Source: an uncultured Bacteroidia bacterium (GTDB lineage Bacteria > Bacteroidota > Bacteroidia > Bacteroidales > UBA932). From it: a stretch of DNA of 64,000 nucleotides. A program made the position numbers and the translations under genes. Positions 54,211-63,469 of the stretch are shown in pieces (the stretch's first letter is position 1; each line of letters opens with the position of its first letter). The DNA is taken from NCBI GenBank assembly GCA_902789395.1, contig CADANY010000005.1:124001-188000 (forward strand), in the 5' to 3' direction. The notes under the pieces were generated by a model. It was not told the DNA's origin. It saw nothing but the letters and a program-made list of their open reading frames with translations, and searched no databases.

Positions 54211-56208
54211 TTATCTTTCGATTTTTTCCCTGCCAAGCCGGATATTGATCTTCCTTTTCATTGCATTGACAGATTCTATTTCTTTCAGGATCCCGGGCTG
54301 TTGCTCCGGAGTCGCCGCCGTCAGGTCTTTCATCAGCTTTTTCAGGCGGGACTGCATCATCTTGTCATGATAGGCCAGAATCGCACGGGGGACGAAATTG
54401 GTCAGCCAGGACGAATGGGCCGTCAAGGCCCTGGAGAAATCATCTACCGAGAGAAGGTAGCGATCCTCGAAAAGCTGGGCGGTTATGGTCGCTATTCCCC
54501 GGTCTTCCCCGTCAAGGAGCGTACGGATGATCTGCTTCTGCTCATACCCTTCGTCATAAAGCTGGAAATACCGCTCATAAACTACCCGGTAGATAGTATT
54601 GACAAAAGGAACCCCGTCGAGCGCCGCATCGATGAAATCCGCGACGGACTGGGGTTCATCCCCGCTATAGAACTCAGAATCGGACGGAAATTCCAGTGGG
54701 GTCGTCCCGTCACGAAGGATGAAGGAGAGCAGTTCCCGCTCACTCGGAGCAACGATGGGATCCTCCTCGACGAGGGCGGATTCCGCCTGGGCTACAGGCG
54801 TTCCCGGCTCTTCCGGAGCAGGGCCGGAGGGCTGCTCTTCAACCGACGCCTCCTCAGCCGATTTCTCCCGCTCAGCACGGACGGCCTCGGCCCTGCGTTC
54901 CTCCAACTCCTTCTCCCGGGTACGACGGATCCGGTCGAAGAGGATATCGGACTCGATGCCGAACTTGAGGGCGCAGTCGCCGACATAGACAGAGCGCTTG
55001 ACCGCATCGGGAATCCCGGCAATCGTATCGGCGATATCATTGATAACGGTCGCCCGTTTCAAGGGATCCCGTCCCGCATCTTTCAGCAACAGATCGGTCT
55101 TGAATCCGATGAAATCCTGCTCGTTTTCGGCAATGAACTGCCGGACTTCCGCGAGGGTATGTTTCCGGGCGAACGAGTCGGGATCATCTCCGTCAGGAAG
55201 CAGGACGATCTTGACGTTCATATCCTCTTTCAGGACCATATTGATCCCCCGGAGGGCGGCGTGGATTCCGGCGGAGTCCCCGTCATACATGATCGTTACG
55301 TTCGGGGTAAAACGCTTCATCAGACGGATCTGCTCGACCGTAAGAGAAGTCCCGCTTGAGGCGACGGTATTCAGGATACCCAGCTGGTGCATGGACAGGA
55401 CATCGAGGTATCCCTCGACAAGATAGACCTTGTCCATCCGGGCCATTTCGTTCTTGGCAAAGTAGATCCCATAAAGGGAACGGGACTTGACGTAGATCTC
55501 CGATTCCTTGGAATTTACATACTTTGCAACGGTCTTGTCCGTCTTGAGGGTCCGCCCGCCGAAGGCGATGATCCGGCCGCTGACGGAATGGACCGGGAAC
55601 ATCACCCGCTCATAGAAACGGTCGTACAGGGATCCGTCGTCCCGGCGGGCGCAGAGTCCGGTCTCAAAAAGATAATCATCCTTGAACCCCTCCGCGCGGG
55701 CCGCTTTTGTAAAGGTATCCCTCCCCTGCGGCGCCCAGCCTAGGCCGTATTTTGCGATCGTCTCATCCTCGAGTCCACGGGAATGGAAGTAAGCCAGGCC
55801 GACGGCCTTGCCTTCGGGGGTCGTAAGCTGATCCCTGAAAAACTTCCCGGCGAATTCGGACACGACCAGAAGGCTTTCATGGCGCTGTCTGGCAGCGATC
55901 TCCTCGGCCGTTTCTTCCTTTTCCTGGATCGTGATGTGGTATTTGTTGGCGATGTAGCGAAGTGCTTCCGAAAAGGTAAGCCGCTCATAATCCATCAGAA
56001 AGCCGACTGCTGAGCCGGCTTTTCCACATCCGAAGCATTTATAGATGCCCCTGGAGGGTTCGACATGGAACGAGGGTGTCTTTTCGTTGTGGAAGGGACA
56101 GCACGCCCAATAACTGCTACCCTGACGTTTCAAGGTAACGAAATCCCCGACGATATCTTCAATCTTGACGGTATCGAGGATGAGCTGAACTGTCTCCTGC
56201 GGTATCAT
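54211..56208 (-). CDS. dnaG: DNA primase
   Basis: It makes RNA primers at the replication fork. The 665-residue protein opens with a CHC2 zinc finger (CCPFHNEKTPSFHVEP to YKCFGCGKAG, residues ~36-66). The primase core includes the TOPRIM glutamate in VYLVEGYLDVLSMHQ and DGDSAGIHAA. A Pro/Glu-rich linker (about residues 445-480) precedes the helicase-binding C-terminal domain. Its start codon overlaps the stop codon of the small membrane-protein gene (ATGA). Confidence 0.95.
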   Translation of the reverse strand: MIPQETVQLILDTVKIEDIVGDFVTLKRQGSSYWACCPFHNEKTPSFHVEPSRGIYKCFGCGKAGSAVGFLMDYERLTFSEALRYIANKYHITIQEKEETAEEIAARQRHESLLVVSEFAGKFFRDQLTTPEGKAVGLAYFHSRGLEDETIAKYGLGWAPQGRDTFTKAARAEGFKDDYLFETGLCARRDDGSLYDRFYERVMFPVHSVSGRIIAFGGRTLKTDKTVAKYVNSKESEIYVKSRSLYGIYFAKNEMARMDKVYLVEGYLDVLSMHQLGILNTVASSGTSLTVEQIRLMKRFTPNVTIMYDGDSAGIHAALRGINMVLKEDMNVKIVLLPDGDDPDSFARKHTLAEVRQFIAENEQDFIGFKTDLLLKDAGRDPLKRATVINDIADTIAGIPDAVKRSVYVGDCALKFGIESDILFDRIRRTREKELEERRAEAVRAEREKSAEEASVEEQPSGPAPEEPGTPVAQAESALVEEDPIVAPSERELLSFILRDGTTPLEFPSDSEFYSGDEPQSVADFIDAALDGVPFVNTIYRVVYERYFQLYDEGYEQKQIIRTLLDGEDRGIATITAQLFEDRYLLSVDDFSRALTAHSSWLTNFVPRAILAYHDKMMQSRLKKLMKDLTAATPEQQPGILKEIESVNAMKRKINIRLGREKIER

Positions 56209-56501
56209 TCTTTGGTAAAATCGACTTCCTTCGCATCGGAAAGATCCGTGATCTTGATCTTCCCGTCCTCCGGCGTGTCGGACGGGCGCCGCTCAGCACG
56301 CTCTTCACGGGCTGTCTGCTTTTTTTCCAATTCTTTTTCCCGGGCAACGACCATAAGGTCGCGGCACCCGATAAAGACGAAGAGACCGCCGAGAATAATT
56401 CCGAAGGGACGGCGCAATCCCATCAGCAGGAGTCCGACGACGAGAACGACGACGGCCTTCAGGATCCTTGATTTTCTGCTTGTATATCCGAAAGTAAACA
56501 T
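56205..56501 (-). CDS. Small membrane protein, unknown
   Basis: This 98-residue protein has two adjacent hydrophobic segments (ILKAVVVLVVGLLLMGL and FGIILGGLFVFIGC, about residues 13-43) and a charged C-terminal tail. I do not recognise the family. The ATG at 56501 is chosen over a TTG three codons earlier. It is translationally coupled to dnaG by an ATGA overlap and begins 26 nt after recQ. Confidence 0.65.
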   Translation of the reverse strand: MFTFGYTSRKSRILKAVVVLVVGLLLMGLRRPFGIILGGLFVFIGCRDLMVVAREKELEKKQTAREERAERRPSDTPEDGKIKITDLSDAKEVDFTKE

Positions 56502-56527
56502 ATCCTGCAAAATTAATCAATTCTGCA

Positions 56528-58738
56528 CTAATTGGCAACCTCGCAGAGGAACTTGATGCGTACGAGACGGATTTCTTTTTCGTCATAGTCGCTTCCGAGG
56601 TCGCGGATGGCGTCGGCGACCGAATCAGAGAGGGCCTCGTCATGGAAATAGGCATAAATCTCGTCCACGACATCGTCGTCGAGGTTTTCGCGGATATAAT
56701 AGTCCAGATTCAGTTTCGTTCCGGAAGATACGATCGCTTCGATCTCCGTCAGGAGCGTATCCATATCCATACCCTTCGCTGCCGCGATGTCCTCAAGGTC
56801 CATCCGACGGTCGATGCTTTGGATGATAAAGACCTTGTTCACAGACTTGTGGGCGATCGTCTTGACGACAAAATCATCCGGACGGACAATGTCATACTCG
56901 TCGACATACATCTGGATCAGTTCGATAAAGTCCTTTCCGTATTTCTTGGCCTTGCCCTCACCGACGCCCTGGCAGTTCTTCAGTTCCTCAAAGGTAACAG
57001 GATATAGGATCGACATGTCTTCGAGGGACGGATCCGAGAAAATAATCCAGGGCTGGAGTTTCAGCTCGCGGGAAATATCTTTCCTAAGGTCTTTCAGCAT
57101 GGCAAGGAGGACCGGATCCCCGCCCCCGCCGCCTTTCATGACATGGGCCGGGATATCATCATCCTCTTCATCGACATAGGCATCGCTGGTGAAAGCCCGG
57201 TCCTCAACCAGCATCAGTTCGGTCGGATGTTCCAGGAAATTCCGTCCTTCCGGCGTGACGGATATCAGTCCATAGGTTTCAATCTCCTTGTCCAGCAAGT
57301 GCAGGATGAGTCCCTGGTGGAGGACGGCGGACCAGAATTTGACGGAATGGTCCCGTCCGGCTCCGAAAAGTTCGAGTTTATCGTGACGGTAAGACTTGAT
57401 CAGGGCGTTGGTTTCCCCTGCAAGGATATTGGCGATATGGGTAATTTTGAAATGCTCGGGCAGGGATTCGATCAGCTCGATGGCAAGGGCCATCTCCTCG
57501 CGCCCGTCGAAACGGGCCTTCGGATGCAGGCAGTTATCGCAGCAGCCGCAGTTCTCCTGCGGATAATCTTCGCTGAAATAATTGAGAAGCAGCTTCCTGC
57601 GGCACTGGCTGGATTCCGCATAGGCGACCGTTTCAGCCAGAAGCTGACGACCGATCTCCTGTTCGGCAATCGGCTTTCCCTGCATGAACTTCTCCAGTTT
57701 CTGGATATCCTTGTAGCTATAGTACGTAATGCAGATCCCTTCCCGGCCGTCCCGGCCGGCGCGTCCCGTTTCCTGGTAATAGCCTTCCAGACTCTTGGGG
57801 ATATCGTAGTGGATGACAAAGCGTACGTCGGGTTTGTCAATGCCCATCCCGAAAGCGATCGTAGCGACGATGACGTCAATTTCTTCCATCAGGAACTTGT
57901 CCTGGTTCTCCGTCCGGGTCTTCGCATCCAGTCCGGCATGGTACGGAAGAGCCTTGATCCCGTTGATACTCAAGGTCTGGGCCATCTCCTCGACTTTTTT
58001 GCGGCTGAGGCAGTAGATAATACCGGACTTGCCGGGATTCTGGCGGATGAACTTGATGATATCCTTTTCGGGCTCGACCTTGTCACGGATTTCGTAATAG
58101 AGGTTGGGCCGGTTGAACGAGGACTTGAATACGGTCGCATCCTGGATCCGGAGGTTCTTAAGTATATCGCTCTGGACCTTCAGGGTGGCCGTCGCCGTCA
58201 GGGCGATGATCGGAGCGTTCTGGATGCCCTCGATGATCGAGCGGATTTTCCTGTACTCGGGGCGGAAATCATGGCCCCACTCGGATATACAGTGAGCTTC
58301 GTCGATGGCATAGAAAGAAATCCGGATCTCGCGGAGAAGGGCGATATTCTCTTCCTTGGTCAGCGATTCGGGAGCGACATAGAGAAGTTTCGTCACGCCG
58401 GAGAGGAGATCCCGCCGCACTTCGGCGATCTGTCCCCTGCCGAGGGAGGAATTCAGGAAATGGGCAATCCCGTCTTTTTCGTGCGAGACAAATCCCCGGA
58501 TTGCATCGACCTGGTTTTTCATCAGCGCGATCAGCGGCGAAATGACGATGGCAGTCCCTTCCATCACGAGAGCCGGCAGCTGGTAGCACAGCGATTTGCC
58601 GCCTCCGGTAGGCATCAGCACGAAGGCATCCTTCCCGCTTATCAGGTGATTGATAATACGTTCCTGGTCGCCTTTGAAGGAATCATATCCAAAAAATTCC
58701 TTGAGGCGGGCGTGGAGGATAGACGAATCGACGGACAT
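56528..58738 (-). CDS. recQ: ATP-dependent DNA helicase RecQ
   Basis: This 3'-5' helicase of 736 residues works in recombination and fork repair. Walker A is MPTGGGKSLCYQLPA and the DEAH box is AIDEAHCISEWGHDFRPEY. The zinc-binding RQC part contains CRRKLLLNYFSE and CGCCDNC, followed by winged-helix and HRDC regions. A glycine run (KGGGGGDP, about residue 535) marks the linker before HRDC. It heads the minus-strand group that continues into dnaG and metG. Confidence 0.95.
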   Translation of the reverse strand: MSVDSSILHARLKEFFGYDSFKGDQERIINHLISGKDAFVLMPTGGGKSLCYQLPALVMEGTAIVISPLIALMKNQVDAIRGFVSHEKDGIAHFLNSSLGRGQIAEVRRDLLSGVTKLLYVAPESLTKEENIALLREIRISFYAIDEAHCISEWGHDFRPEYRKIRSIIEGIQNAPIIALTATATLKVQSDILKNLRIQDATVFKSSFNRPNLYYEIRDKVEPEKDIIKFIRQNPGKSGIIYCLSRKKVEEMAQTLSINGIKALPYHAGLDAKTRTENQDKFLMEEIDVIVATIAFGMGIDKPDVRFVIHYDIPKSLEGYYQETGRAGRDGREGICITYYSYKDIQKLEKFMQGKPIAEQEIGRQLLAETVAYAESSQCRRKLLLNYFSEDYPQENCGCCDNCLHPKARFDGREEMALAIELIESLPEHFKITHIANILAGETNALIKSYRHDKLELFGAGRDHSVKFWSAVLHQGLILHLLDKEIETYGLISVTPEGRNFLEHPTELMLVEDRAFTSDAYVDEEDDDIPAHVMKGGGGGDPVLLAMLKDLRKDISRELKLQPWIIFSDPSLEDMSILYPVTFEELKNCQGVGEGKAKKYGKDFIELIQMYVDEYDIVRPDDFVVKTIAHKSVNKVFIIQSIDRRMDLEDIAAAKGMDMDTLLTEIEAIVSSGTKLNLDYYIRENLDDDVVDEIYAYFHDEALSDSVADAIRDLGSDYDEKEIRLVRIKFLCEVAN

Positions 58739-58904
58739 AAAATTTGAATTTTGTCTAATTTAATCATTATTCGGATAACCTCCAAATTTTTACTTTTATT
58801 TTATTTGTAATAAAAAAAACACACTGGTTTCGGAATATTTTTGCGATATTTGCAAATTGTACGGTTTAAACCGGATAATAGACAACAAACTAATTAGTAA
58901 GGAT
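58739..58904. other. AT-rich divergent intergenic region, recQ / FKBP gene
   Basis: This 166-base region holds both divergent starts. A TATTTTTG -7 box (58836-58843, plus) fits TAnnTTTG for the FKBP gene and would leave a leader of about 55 nt. No upstream TTTG lies at the right spacing. I found no convincing promoter for recQ. Confidence 0.4.
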
Positions 58905-59654
58905 ATGAAAATCTACAAATTCTTTGCGATCGCTTCAGCCGCTGTGCTGTTCGCCGCATGCGGCACGAAAGCCGTAGAAGGCACGAAAGACGTGCAGGCC
59001 CTCTTCCCGACGAAGGGCCAGATCGACTCCGTCAGCTACCTGATGGGTGTCAACTTCGGGACGACCCTCAAGGGCAATAACTTCGGTGACCTCAATTACG
59101 CCGAGATGGTCAAGGGTATCAAGGACTTCATGAACGCCGAGGGTACGAACTACCAGGATTCCACCTTCCTCGCCCAGTTCAAGATCAACCCGATGGGCAT
59201 GAACGAAATCATCCAGGGCTATCTTGACAAGCGCACGGACTACACCGCCGCCCTCAACCGGGAGAAAGGTGAGAAGTTCCTCGCCGCCAACAAGGTGAAG
59301 GAAGGGGTCGACACGACTGCTTCCGGTCTCCAGTACAAGATCATCGAGCCGGGTAACGACGTCCACCCGACCGAGGTTGACACGGTATGGGTCAACTACA
59401 AAGGCACCCTGATCGACGGTACCGTTTTCGATGAGAACAAGAACATCCGCTTCACCCTCAACCGCGTCATCCCCGGATGGACCGAAGGTATCCAGCTTCT
59501 CGGCGAGGGCGGAAAGGCCCAGCTCTTCATCCCGGCCGAACTCGCATACGGCATGCAGGGCAACCGCGGCATCGAGCCGAACTCTACCCTTATCTTCGAC
59601 GTTGAGCTGATCAAGGTCGGCAAATTTGTCGAGAAAGAAGAAGCCAAGAAGTAA
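58905..59654 (+). CDS. FKBP-type peptidyl-prolyl isomerase lipoprotein
   Basis: This 249-residue exported folding catalyst is probably anchored in the outer membrane, facing the periplasm. The lipobox is LFAAC (cysteine near residue 19). An N-terminal dimerisation-type domain (about residues 35-140) precedes the FKBP domain (VNYKGTLIDGTVFDENKN, VIPGWTEGIQLLGEGGK, IPAELAYGMQG and FDVELIKV), as in Mip and FkpA. The ATG at 58905 gives a proper signal peptide; the open frame further upstream does not. The DUF3127 gene begins 8 nt after its stop codon. Confidence 0.9.
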   Translation: MKIYKFFAIASAAVLFAACGTKAVEGTKDVQALFPTKGQIDSVSYLMGVNFGTTLKGNNFGDLNYAEMVKGIKDFMNAEGTNYQDSTFLAQFKINPMGMNEIIQGYLDKRTDYTAALNREKGEKFLAANKVKEGVDTTASGLQYKIIEPGNDVHPTEVDTVWVNYKGTLIDGTVFDENKNIRFTLNRVIPGWTEGIQLLGEGGKAQLFIPAELAYGMQGNRGIEPNSTLIFDVELIKVGKFVEKEEAKK

Positions 59655-59662
59655 TCCGACGC

Positions 59663-60046
59663 ATGGCTGCACTTGAAATCGAAGGAAGAATCGCTTCCAA
59701 ACTCGCCCTCCAGTCAGGACAGTCCGCCCGCGGACCCTGGTCCCGCCAGGAATTTGTCCTGGAATATCAGGACGGTTCCTTCCCGGTCAGCGTATGCTTT
59801 ACGGCCTGGGGAGATGACAAGGTCAACGAGTTGAACCGTTTCCAGGTTGGAGACAAAGTCAAGGTCTCCTTCAATATCCGGGGAAGGGAATACAACGGCC
59901 GCTGGTACAATGATCTCCGTATCTGGCGGATCACCTCAGCGGACGCTGCTCCCTCCCAGCAGGCTCCCGCTCCCGAAGCGGCGCCGGCTCCGACCTACGC
60001 AGACCTGCCCCCCGCAGGGGGAACTGAAGACGATCTTCCGTTTTAA
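59663..60046 (+). CDS. DUF3127 protein with SSB-like acidic tail
   Basis: This 127-residue protein matches the Bacteroidetes DUF3127 family, thought to have an OB-like fold (LEIEGRIASKLALQSGQSARG, then VKVSFNIRGREYNGRWYNDL). A Pro/Ala-rich linker (about residues 92-118) leads to the last residues EDDLPF. These closely resemble the DDDIPF tip of single-stranded DNA-binding protein, which recruits repair and replication enzymes. A role at single-stranded nucleic acid is inferred. Confidence 0.8.
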   Translation: MAALEIEGRIASKLALQSGQSARGPWSRQEFVLEYQDGSFPVSVCFTAWGDDKVNELNRFQVGDKVKVSFNIRGREYNGRWYNDLRIWRITSADAAPSQQAPAPEAAPAPTYADLPPAGGTEDDLPF

Positions 60047-60050
60047 GCTA

Positions 60051-60080
60051 AGAAGCTGCCTCAGAGGGCAGCTTCTTTTT
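60051..60080. terminator. Bidirectional terminator, DUF3127 gene / ABC permease
   Basis: A perfect 10-bp stem (AGAAGCTGCC with GGCAGCTTCT) with a 6-nt loop is followed by a T run (to 60080) on the plus strand. It overlaps the last codons of the convergent permease gene and lies 5 nt past the DUF3127 stop codon. Confidence 0.75.
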
Positions 60081-61284
60081 TCATATCTTTCCGCTCAATG
60101 ACTTTGCCTTCGATATAAACGGCCATACTGGCGAGTATATAGTAGACAATGATCTGGACGGTCATCCCGATGATTTCGGGGGCGATGGCGGACAGGGTTC
60201 CGGCATTACAGAGATTCATATAGGCCCGTACGCCAAAGGTTGTCGGGAAGATATAGGAAACCGCCTTCCAGAAACCCGGGAAATTGGCCGTCGGCCAGGT
60301 AAATCCTGTCAGCAAGGCCGCAATCGGCGTAACCGCCAGCAGAAGCACGAGGACAGTCTCGCGCCGGGTAATCAGGGAACTCCAGGTAAAACTGAAGAAG
60401 ATAATATCCGTCACAAAGAAGAGCAAAAGGACCAGCACATCCGTCCAGGAGCAATGCATCGGAAGATGGAACAGACCGGGAATCAGCAAGGTCCCGTACA
60501 TTCCGAGACAGAGGAAGATGACGAAGTAAGCCGCTCCTCTGCCGAGGACGACCCGTCCCATCCCGTGTCCGCTCAGATCTGCCGTCAGCCGGGCGAAGCT
60601 CCGGTGCTCTTCCCGAAGGGTTCCGGCGAGCATCGAAGATCCATAGAACATAACCTGCTGAAGAATCAGCATCATCGCCATGTAGACAAAGAACATCGTA
60701 AAAGAGATCGGGCGGTTGAACAGGAGCTCCGCATCATAGCCGACGGGTTCAATAAGGGCCGCCGCGTCCTGTCCCGTATAACCCGCCGCCGCATAATGCT
60801 CGGCCTGGATAGAATGGATCTCATCCAGCATGACGAGGTTCGAGGCCATGGTCATATTCTTATAATAAAGGAACGTTGACATGTCCGCAAAAGTCGAGAC
60901 TGTCGCCTGTTCCATCCGGGCGAGGCGCTCATCGAAATCCGGCGGAAAATAAAGGATGCCATGGATCTTCTGGTCTGCCATCAGCTTTTCAGCCTCGGCC
61001 ATGGACACGCAGTCATAGGCAACGGCGCATTCCCGCGTCGCGTCGAATTCCCGGATATAGCGTCGGCTGTATGACCCCTGTGAGAGATCCACGACGGCAA
61101 CCGGCATCTCATCGACGACACCGTCCCGATAGATAAAATTGTACAAGAGCGGATAGACGAGACCTGCAAATCCAAAGATCAGAAGCACACCACTGTCATG
61201 GAAGATCAGTTTCAATTCATTGACGAAAATGTTGAAACCGTCCTGGAGCCACCGTCCCGCGTATGTTTTTCTATTGTTGCTCAT
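60061..61284 (-). CDS. ABC-2 type transporter permease
   Basis: This 407-residue inner-membrane protein has one N-terminal membrane helix (LLIFGFAGLVYPLLYNFIY), a large periplasmic domain (about residues 50-190) and five more helices towards the C-terminus. This is the ABC-2 permease layout of YbhR/YhiH-type exporters. It lies 2 nt after a second permease gene of the same family, and the two probably form a heterodimer. The operon also has HlyD and TolC genes. No ATPase gene is present in the window. Confidence 0.85.
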   Translation of the reverse strand: MSNNRKTYAGRWLQDGFNIFVNELKLIFHDSGVLLIFGFAGLVYPLLYNFIYRDGVVDEMPVAVVDLSQGSYSRRYIREFDATRECAVAYDCVSMAEAEKLMADQKIHGILYFPPDFDERLARMEQATVSTFADMSTFLYYKNMTMASNLVMLDEIHSIQAEHYAAAGYTGQDAAALIEPVGYDAELLFNRPISFTMFFVYMAMMLILQQVMFYGSSMLAGTLREEHRSFARLTADLSGHGMGRVVLGRGAAYFVIFLCLGMYGTLLIPGLFHLPMHCSWTDVLVLLLFFVTDIIFFSFTWSSLITRRETVLVLLLAVTPIAALLTGFTWPTANFPGFWKAVSYIFPTTFGVRAYMNLCNAGTLSAIAPEIIGMTVQIIVYYILASMAVYIEGKVIERKDMKKEAAL

Positions 61285-61286
61285 GA

Positions 61287-62465
61287 TTAGTTTCTGGGAT
61301 AATTCTGGTATTTATACGCTCCATAAAGCCGCTTTGACGTAATGAAGGGAAGGAAGATGAAAAGCAGCATGGCTACAAGGTACGGCCACCAAGTTGCGAA
61401 TCCAGCACCGTAGATCACTTCGCGGACGAAGATCTGGTAATAATACCGCAGCGGGAAAACCATCGACAGTCCCTGAAGACCGGCCGGCAGGGACCCGATC
61501 GGGAGGGTATACCCCGCGAACGAGAATCCCAGAACACTGTACAAGGCACTGATACAAACCGAAAGCCGGAGGGTCGGGACAAGGGAAACGATGAACACGG
61601 CAACAGCCTCGTACGAAAGGACCATGGCGAGCATCGCGAGGATCATCCATCCGATCGATCCCCGGATGGGATAATGCATGAAGCCGAAGATAATCAACTG
61701 GACCGAAACCCCCAGCACGGTGAACAGAATCGTATAGGGAATCAGTTTTCCGGCGACCGCCGTAACAATGGAATCCCCGGACCGGGCGAGAAGGTGCCGG
61801 GATGTCCCGTATTTCAACTCGGAACCGACCGCGTAGGAAACGACCAGCAGGATACTCATCGCCAGAATCGTCGCCAGGACCATGTTGTTAAGATAATACC
61901 CGTAGTTTGTAGGGGCGTTGCCGATCATGTGTGCATCGACGACGATCGGCTGGATCCGGCCCATGATTTCCCGCTCATTGACGCCTTTTGCCCGCAGGAC
62001 TTCCCGCTGGACGGCACCGGCGGTCAGATTGACCATCGTAAGGACATCCTTATAGGACAGCGATCCTCCGATCACAGGGTTCATCGTATTGACATAAATC
62101 CCCATTTTCGGGCAGCGGTTCGACAGAATTTCTTCGTTGAACCGCTCCGGAATCACGATAAAACTGCATACGCGCCCGGTTTCCATCTCTTTGCGAGCCT
62201 CCGTTACGGTCCCGAAACGGACGACACTCCCGAGCTGGGTCGCGTCCAGCTGCCGGACGAAGTTCCTGGATGTCGAAGAATTGTCCATATCGACGACGCC
62301 GATGGGCAGATTCTGAGGCAGCCCTTCTCCGAAGAAAGTCAGGAGGAATACGGTCAGTACCGTCATGACCCCTACGGAGCCGAGCAGGTAGACCGGCCGG
62401 CGTCTCATCAGGTGGACCTCCCGTCGGATGACCGCATCCAAATTATGGAATAATCTCTGTTTCAT
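61287..62465 (-). CDS. ABC-2 type transporter permease
   Basis: This 392-residue permease is the partner of the next gene. The first helix (YLLGSVGVMTVLTVFLLTFF) is followed by a periplasmic domain with VVDMDNSSTSRNFVRQLDAT, a pattern seen in ABC-2 exporters, and then five C-terminal helices. Its start codon overlaps the HlyD stop codon by one base (TAATG), so the genes are tightly coupled. Confidence 0.86.
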   Translation of the reverse strand: MKQRLFHNLDAVIRREVHLMRRRPVYLLGSVGVMTVLTVFLLTFFGEGLPQNLPIGVVDMDNSSTSRNFVRQLDATQLGSVVRFGTVTEARKEMETGRVCSFIVIPERFNEEILSNRCPKMGIYVNTMNPVIGGSLSYKDVLTMVNLTAGAVQREVLRAKGVNEREIMGRIQPIVVDAHMIGNAPTNYGYYLNNMVLATILAMSILLVVSYAVGSELKYGTSRHLLARSGDSIVTAVAGKLIPYTILFTVLGVSVQLIIFGFMHYPIRGSIGWMILAMLAMVLSYEAVAVFIVSLVPTLRLSVCISALYSVLGFSFAGYTLPIGSLPAGLQGLSMVFPLRYYYQIFVREVIYGAGFATWWPYLVAMLLFIFLPFITSKRLYGAYKYQNYPRN

Positions 62466-63457
62466 TATTTTTCGTTACTGATCATGATGACACTCATACC
62501 CGGACGAAGCCCCTCGACGCGGCCTTCCGGCCGAGCCCGGACCTCGAAGGTCTTGGTGTCGAATTCGCCGATCTCCTTCGTAGCACGCCAGGTAGCGTAC
62601 GACTCGCGCGCGGCGATATAGTAGACAGTCGCCGTGATTTCCTTATTGTCAAGCGCGGGCACTCTCAGATGCAGCTTATCCCCGTTTTTCATACTGTGGA
62701 GACGGTCTTCACGGATATTGAAAGTCAGCCACATATCGTCCAGATCCTGGACCGTCATAATCGGGGATCCCTGTCCGACAAGTTCGCCGACCTTCGGATA
62801 GCGGTCGGTAATGATTCCGTTCGCAGGTGAGGTCAGATAGAGTTCGCCCGTATAAGAATTGACCAGTTCGACTGCCGCATTGGCCCTCTCTACGAGAGCG
62901 ACGGCAGCATCTTTGTCTTCCTGGCGTGCTCCCTTTACAGCCATGTCATACTGGGATTTAGCGGCTTTCGCCGTTGCAACTGCCGCATTGTACTGGGCTT
63001 CTATTTCATCGAACTTCTGGTCAGAAACGACTTTCTGATCGTGGAGCGTTTTGATTCGGTCATAGGACTTTTTCATGACGGACTCCCCGACCAAGGCTTT
63101 CTGCCACATTTCATAAGCACCGGTAATCTGCTCTTTCTGCGCGCCGTTGTAGGCTTTGTTCCGCTGGGCGACGGCGGCTGCCCTGGCGGCATTTGCTTCC
63201 GCGATCTTGGACCGGATTTCAGGAGAGTCGATTACGACGAGGGTATCTCCCTTGCAGACCTGCTGTCCCTCTTCCGCACGGAATTCTTCCACTCTTCCCG
63301 GGACCTTGCCCGAAACGCGATACTCGGTAGCTTCGGCCTCGCCCTGGATGACGATCGCTTTCGGTTTGGAGACAATATAGCCTATAATAGAAACGGTCAG
63401 TACGATAGCGATAAGCGCTGCAACTCCAATCAGGAGATTATAGTTTTTCTTTGCCAT
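62465..63457 (-). CDS. HlyD-family periplasmic adaptor
   Basis: This 330-residue membrane-fusion protein joins an inner-membrane exporter to TolC. It has an N-terminal membrane anchor (LLIGVAALIAIVLTVSIIGYI). A lipoyl-like half motif (VSGKVPGRVEEFRAEEGQQV) precedes an alpha-helical hairpin (about residues 75-185). The second half motif (LYLTSPANGIITDRYPKVGE) and a beta-barrel (LDDMWLTFNIREDRL) follow. It belongs to the YbhG/EmrA-like group and begins 12 nt after the TolC gene. Confidence 0.9.
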   Translation of the reverse strand: MAKKNYNLLIGVAALIAIVLTVSIIGYIVSKPKAIVIQGEAEATEYRVSGKVPGRVEEFRAEEGQQVCKGDTLVVIDSPEIRSKIAEANAARAAAVAQRNKAYNGAQKEQITGAYEMWQKALVGESVMKKSYDRIKTLHDQKVVSDQKFDEIEAQYNAAVATAKAAKSQYDMAVKGARQEDKDAAVALVERANAAVELVNSYTGELYLTSPANGIITDRYPKVGELVGQGSPIMTVQDLDDMWLTFNIREDRLHSMKNGDKLHLRVPALDNKEITATVYYIAARESYATWRATKEIGEFDTKTFEVRARPEGRVEGLRPGMSVIMISNEK

Positions 63458-63469
63458 AATATGTATTGT

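Noticed and set aside
57101-57140. G/C-rich run in recQ as another repeat copy
   Set aside because: It encodes only a glycine linker and has neither arms nor the conserved hairpin and G-rich strand.
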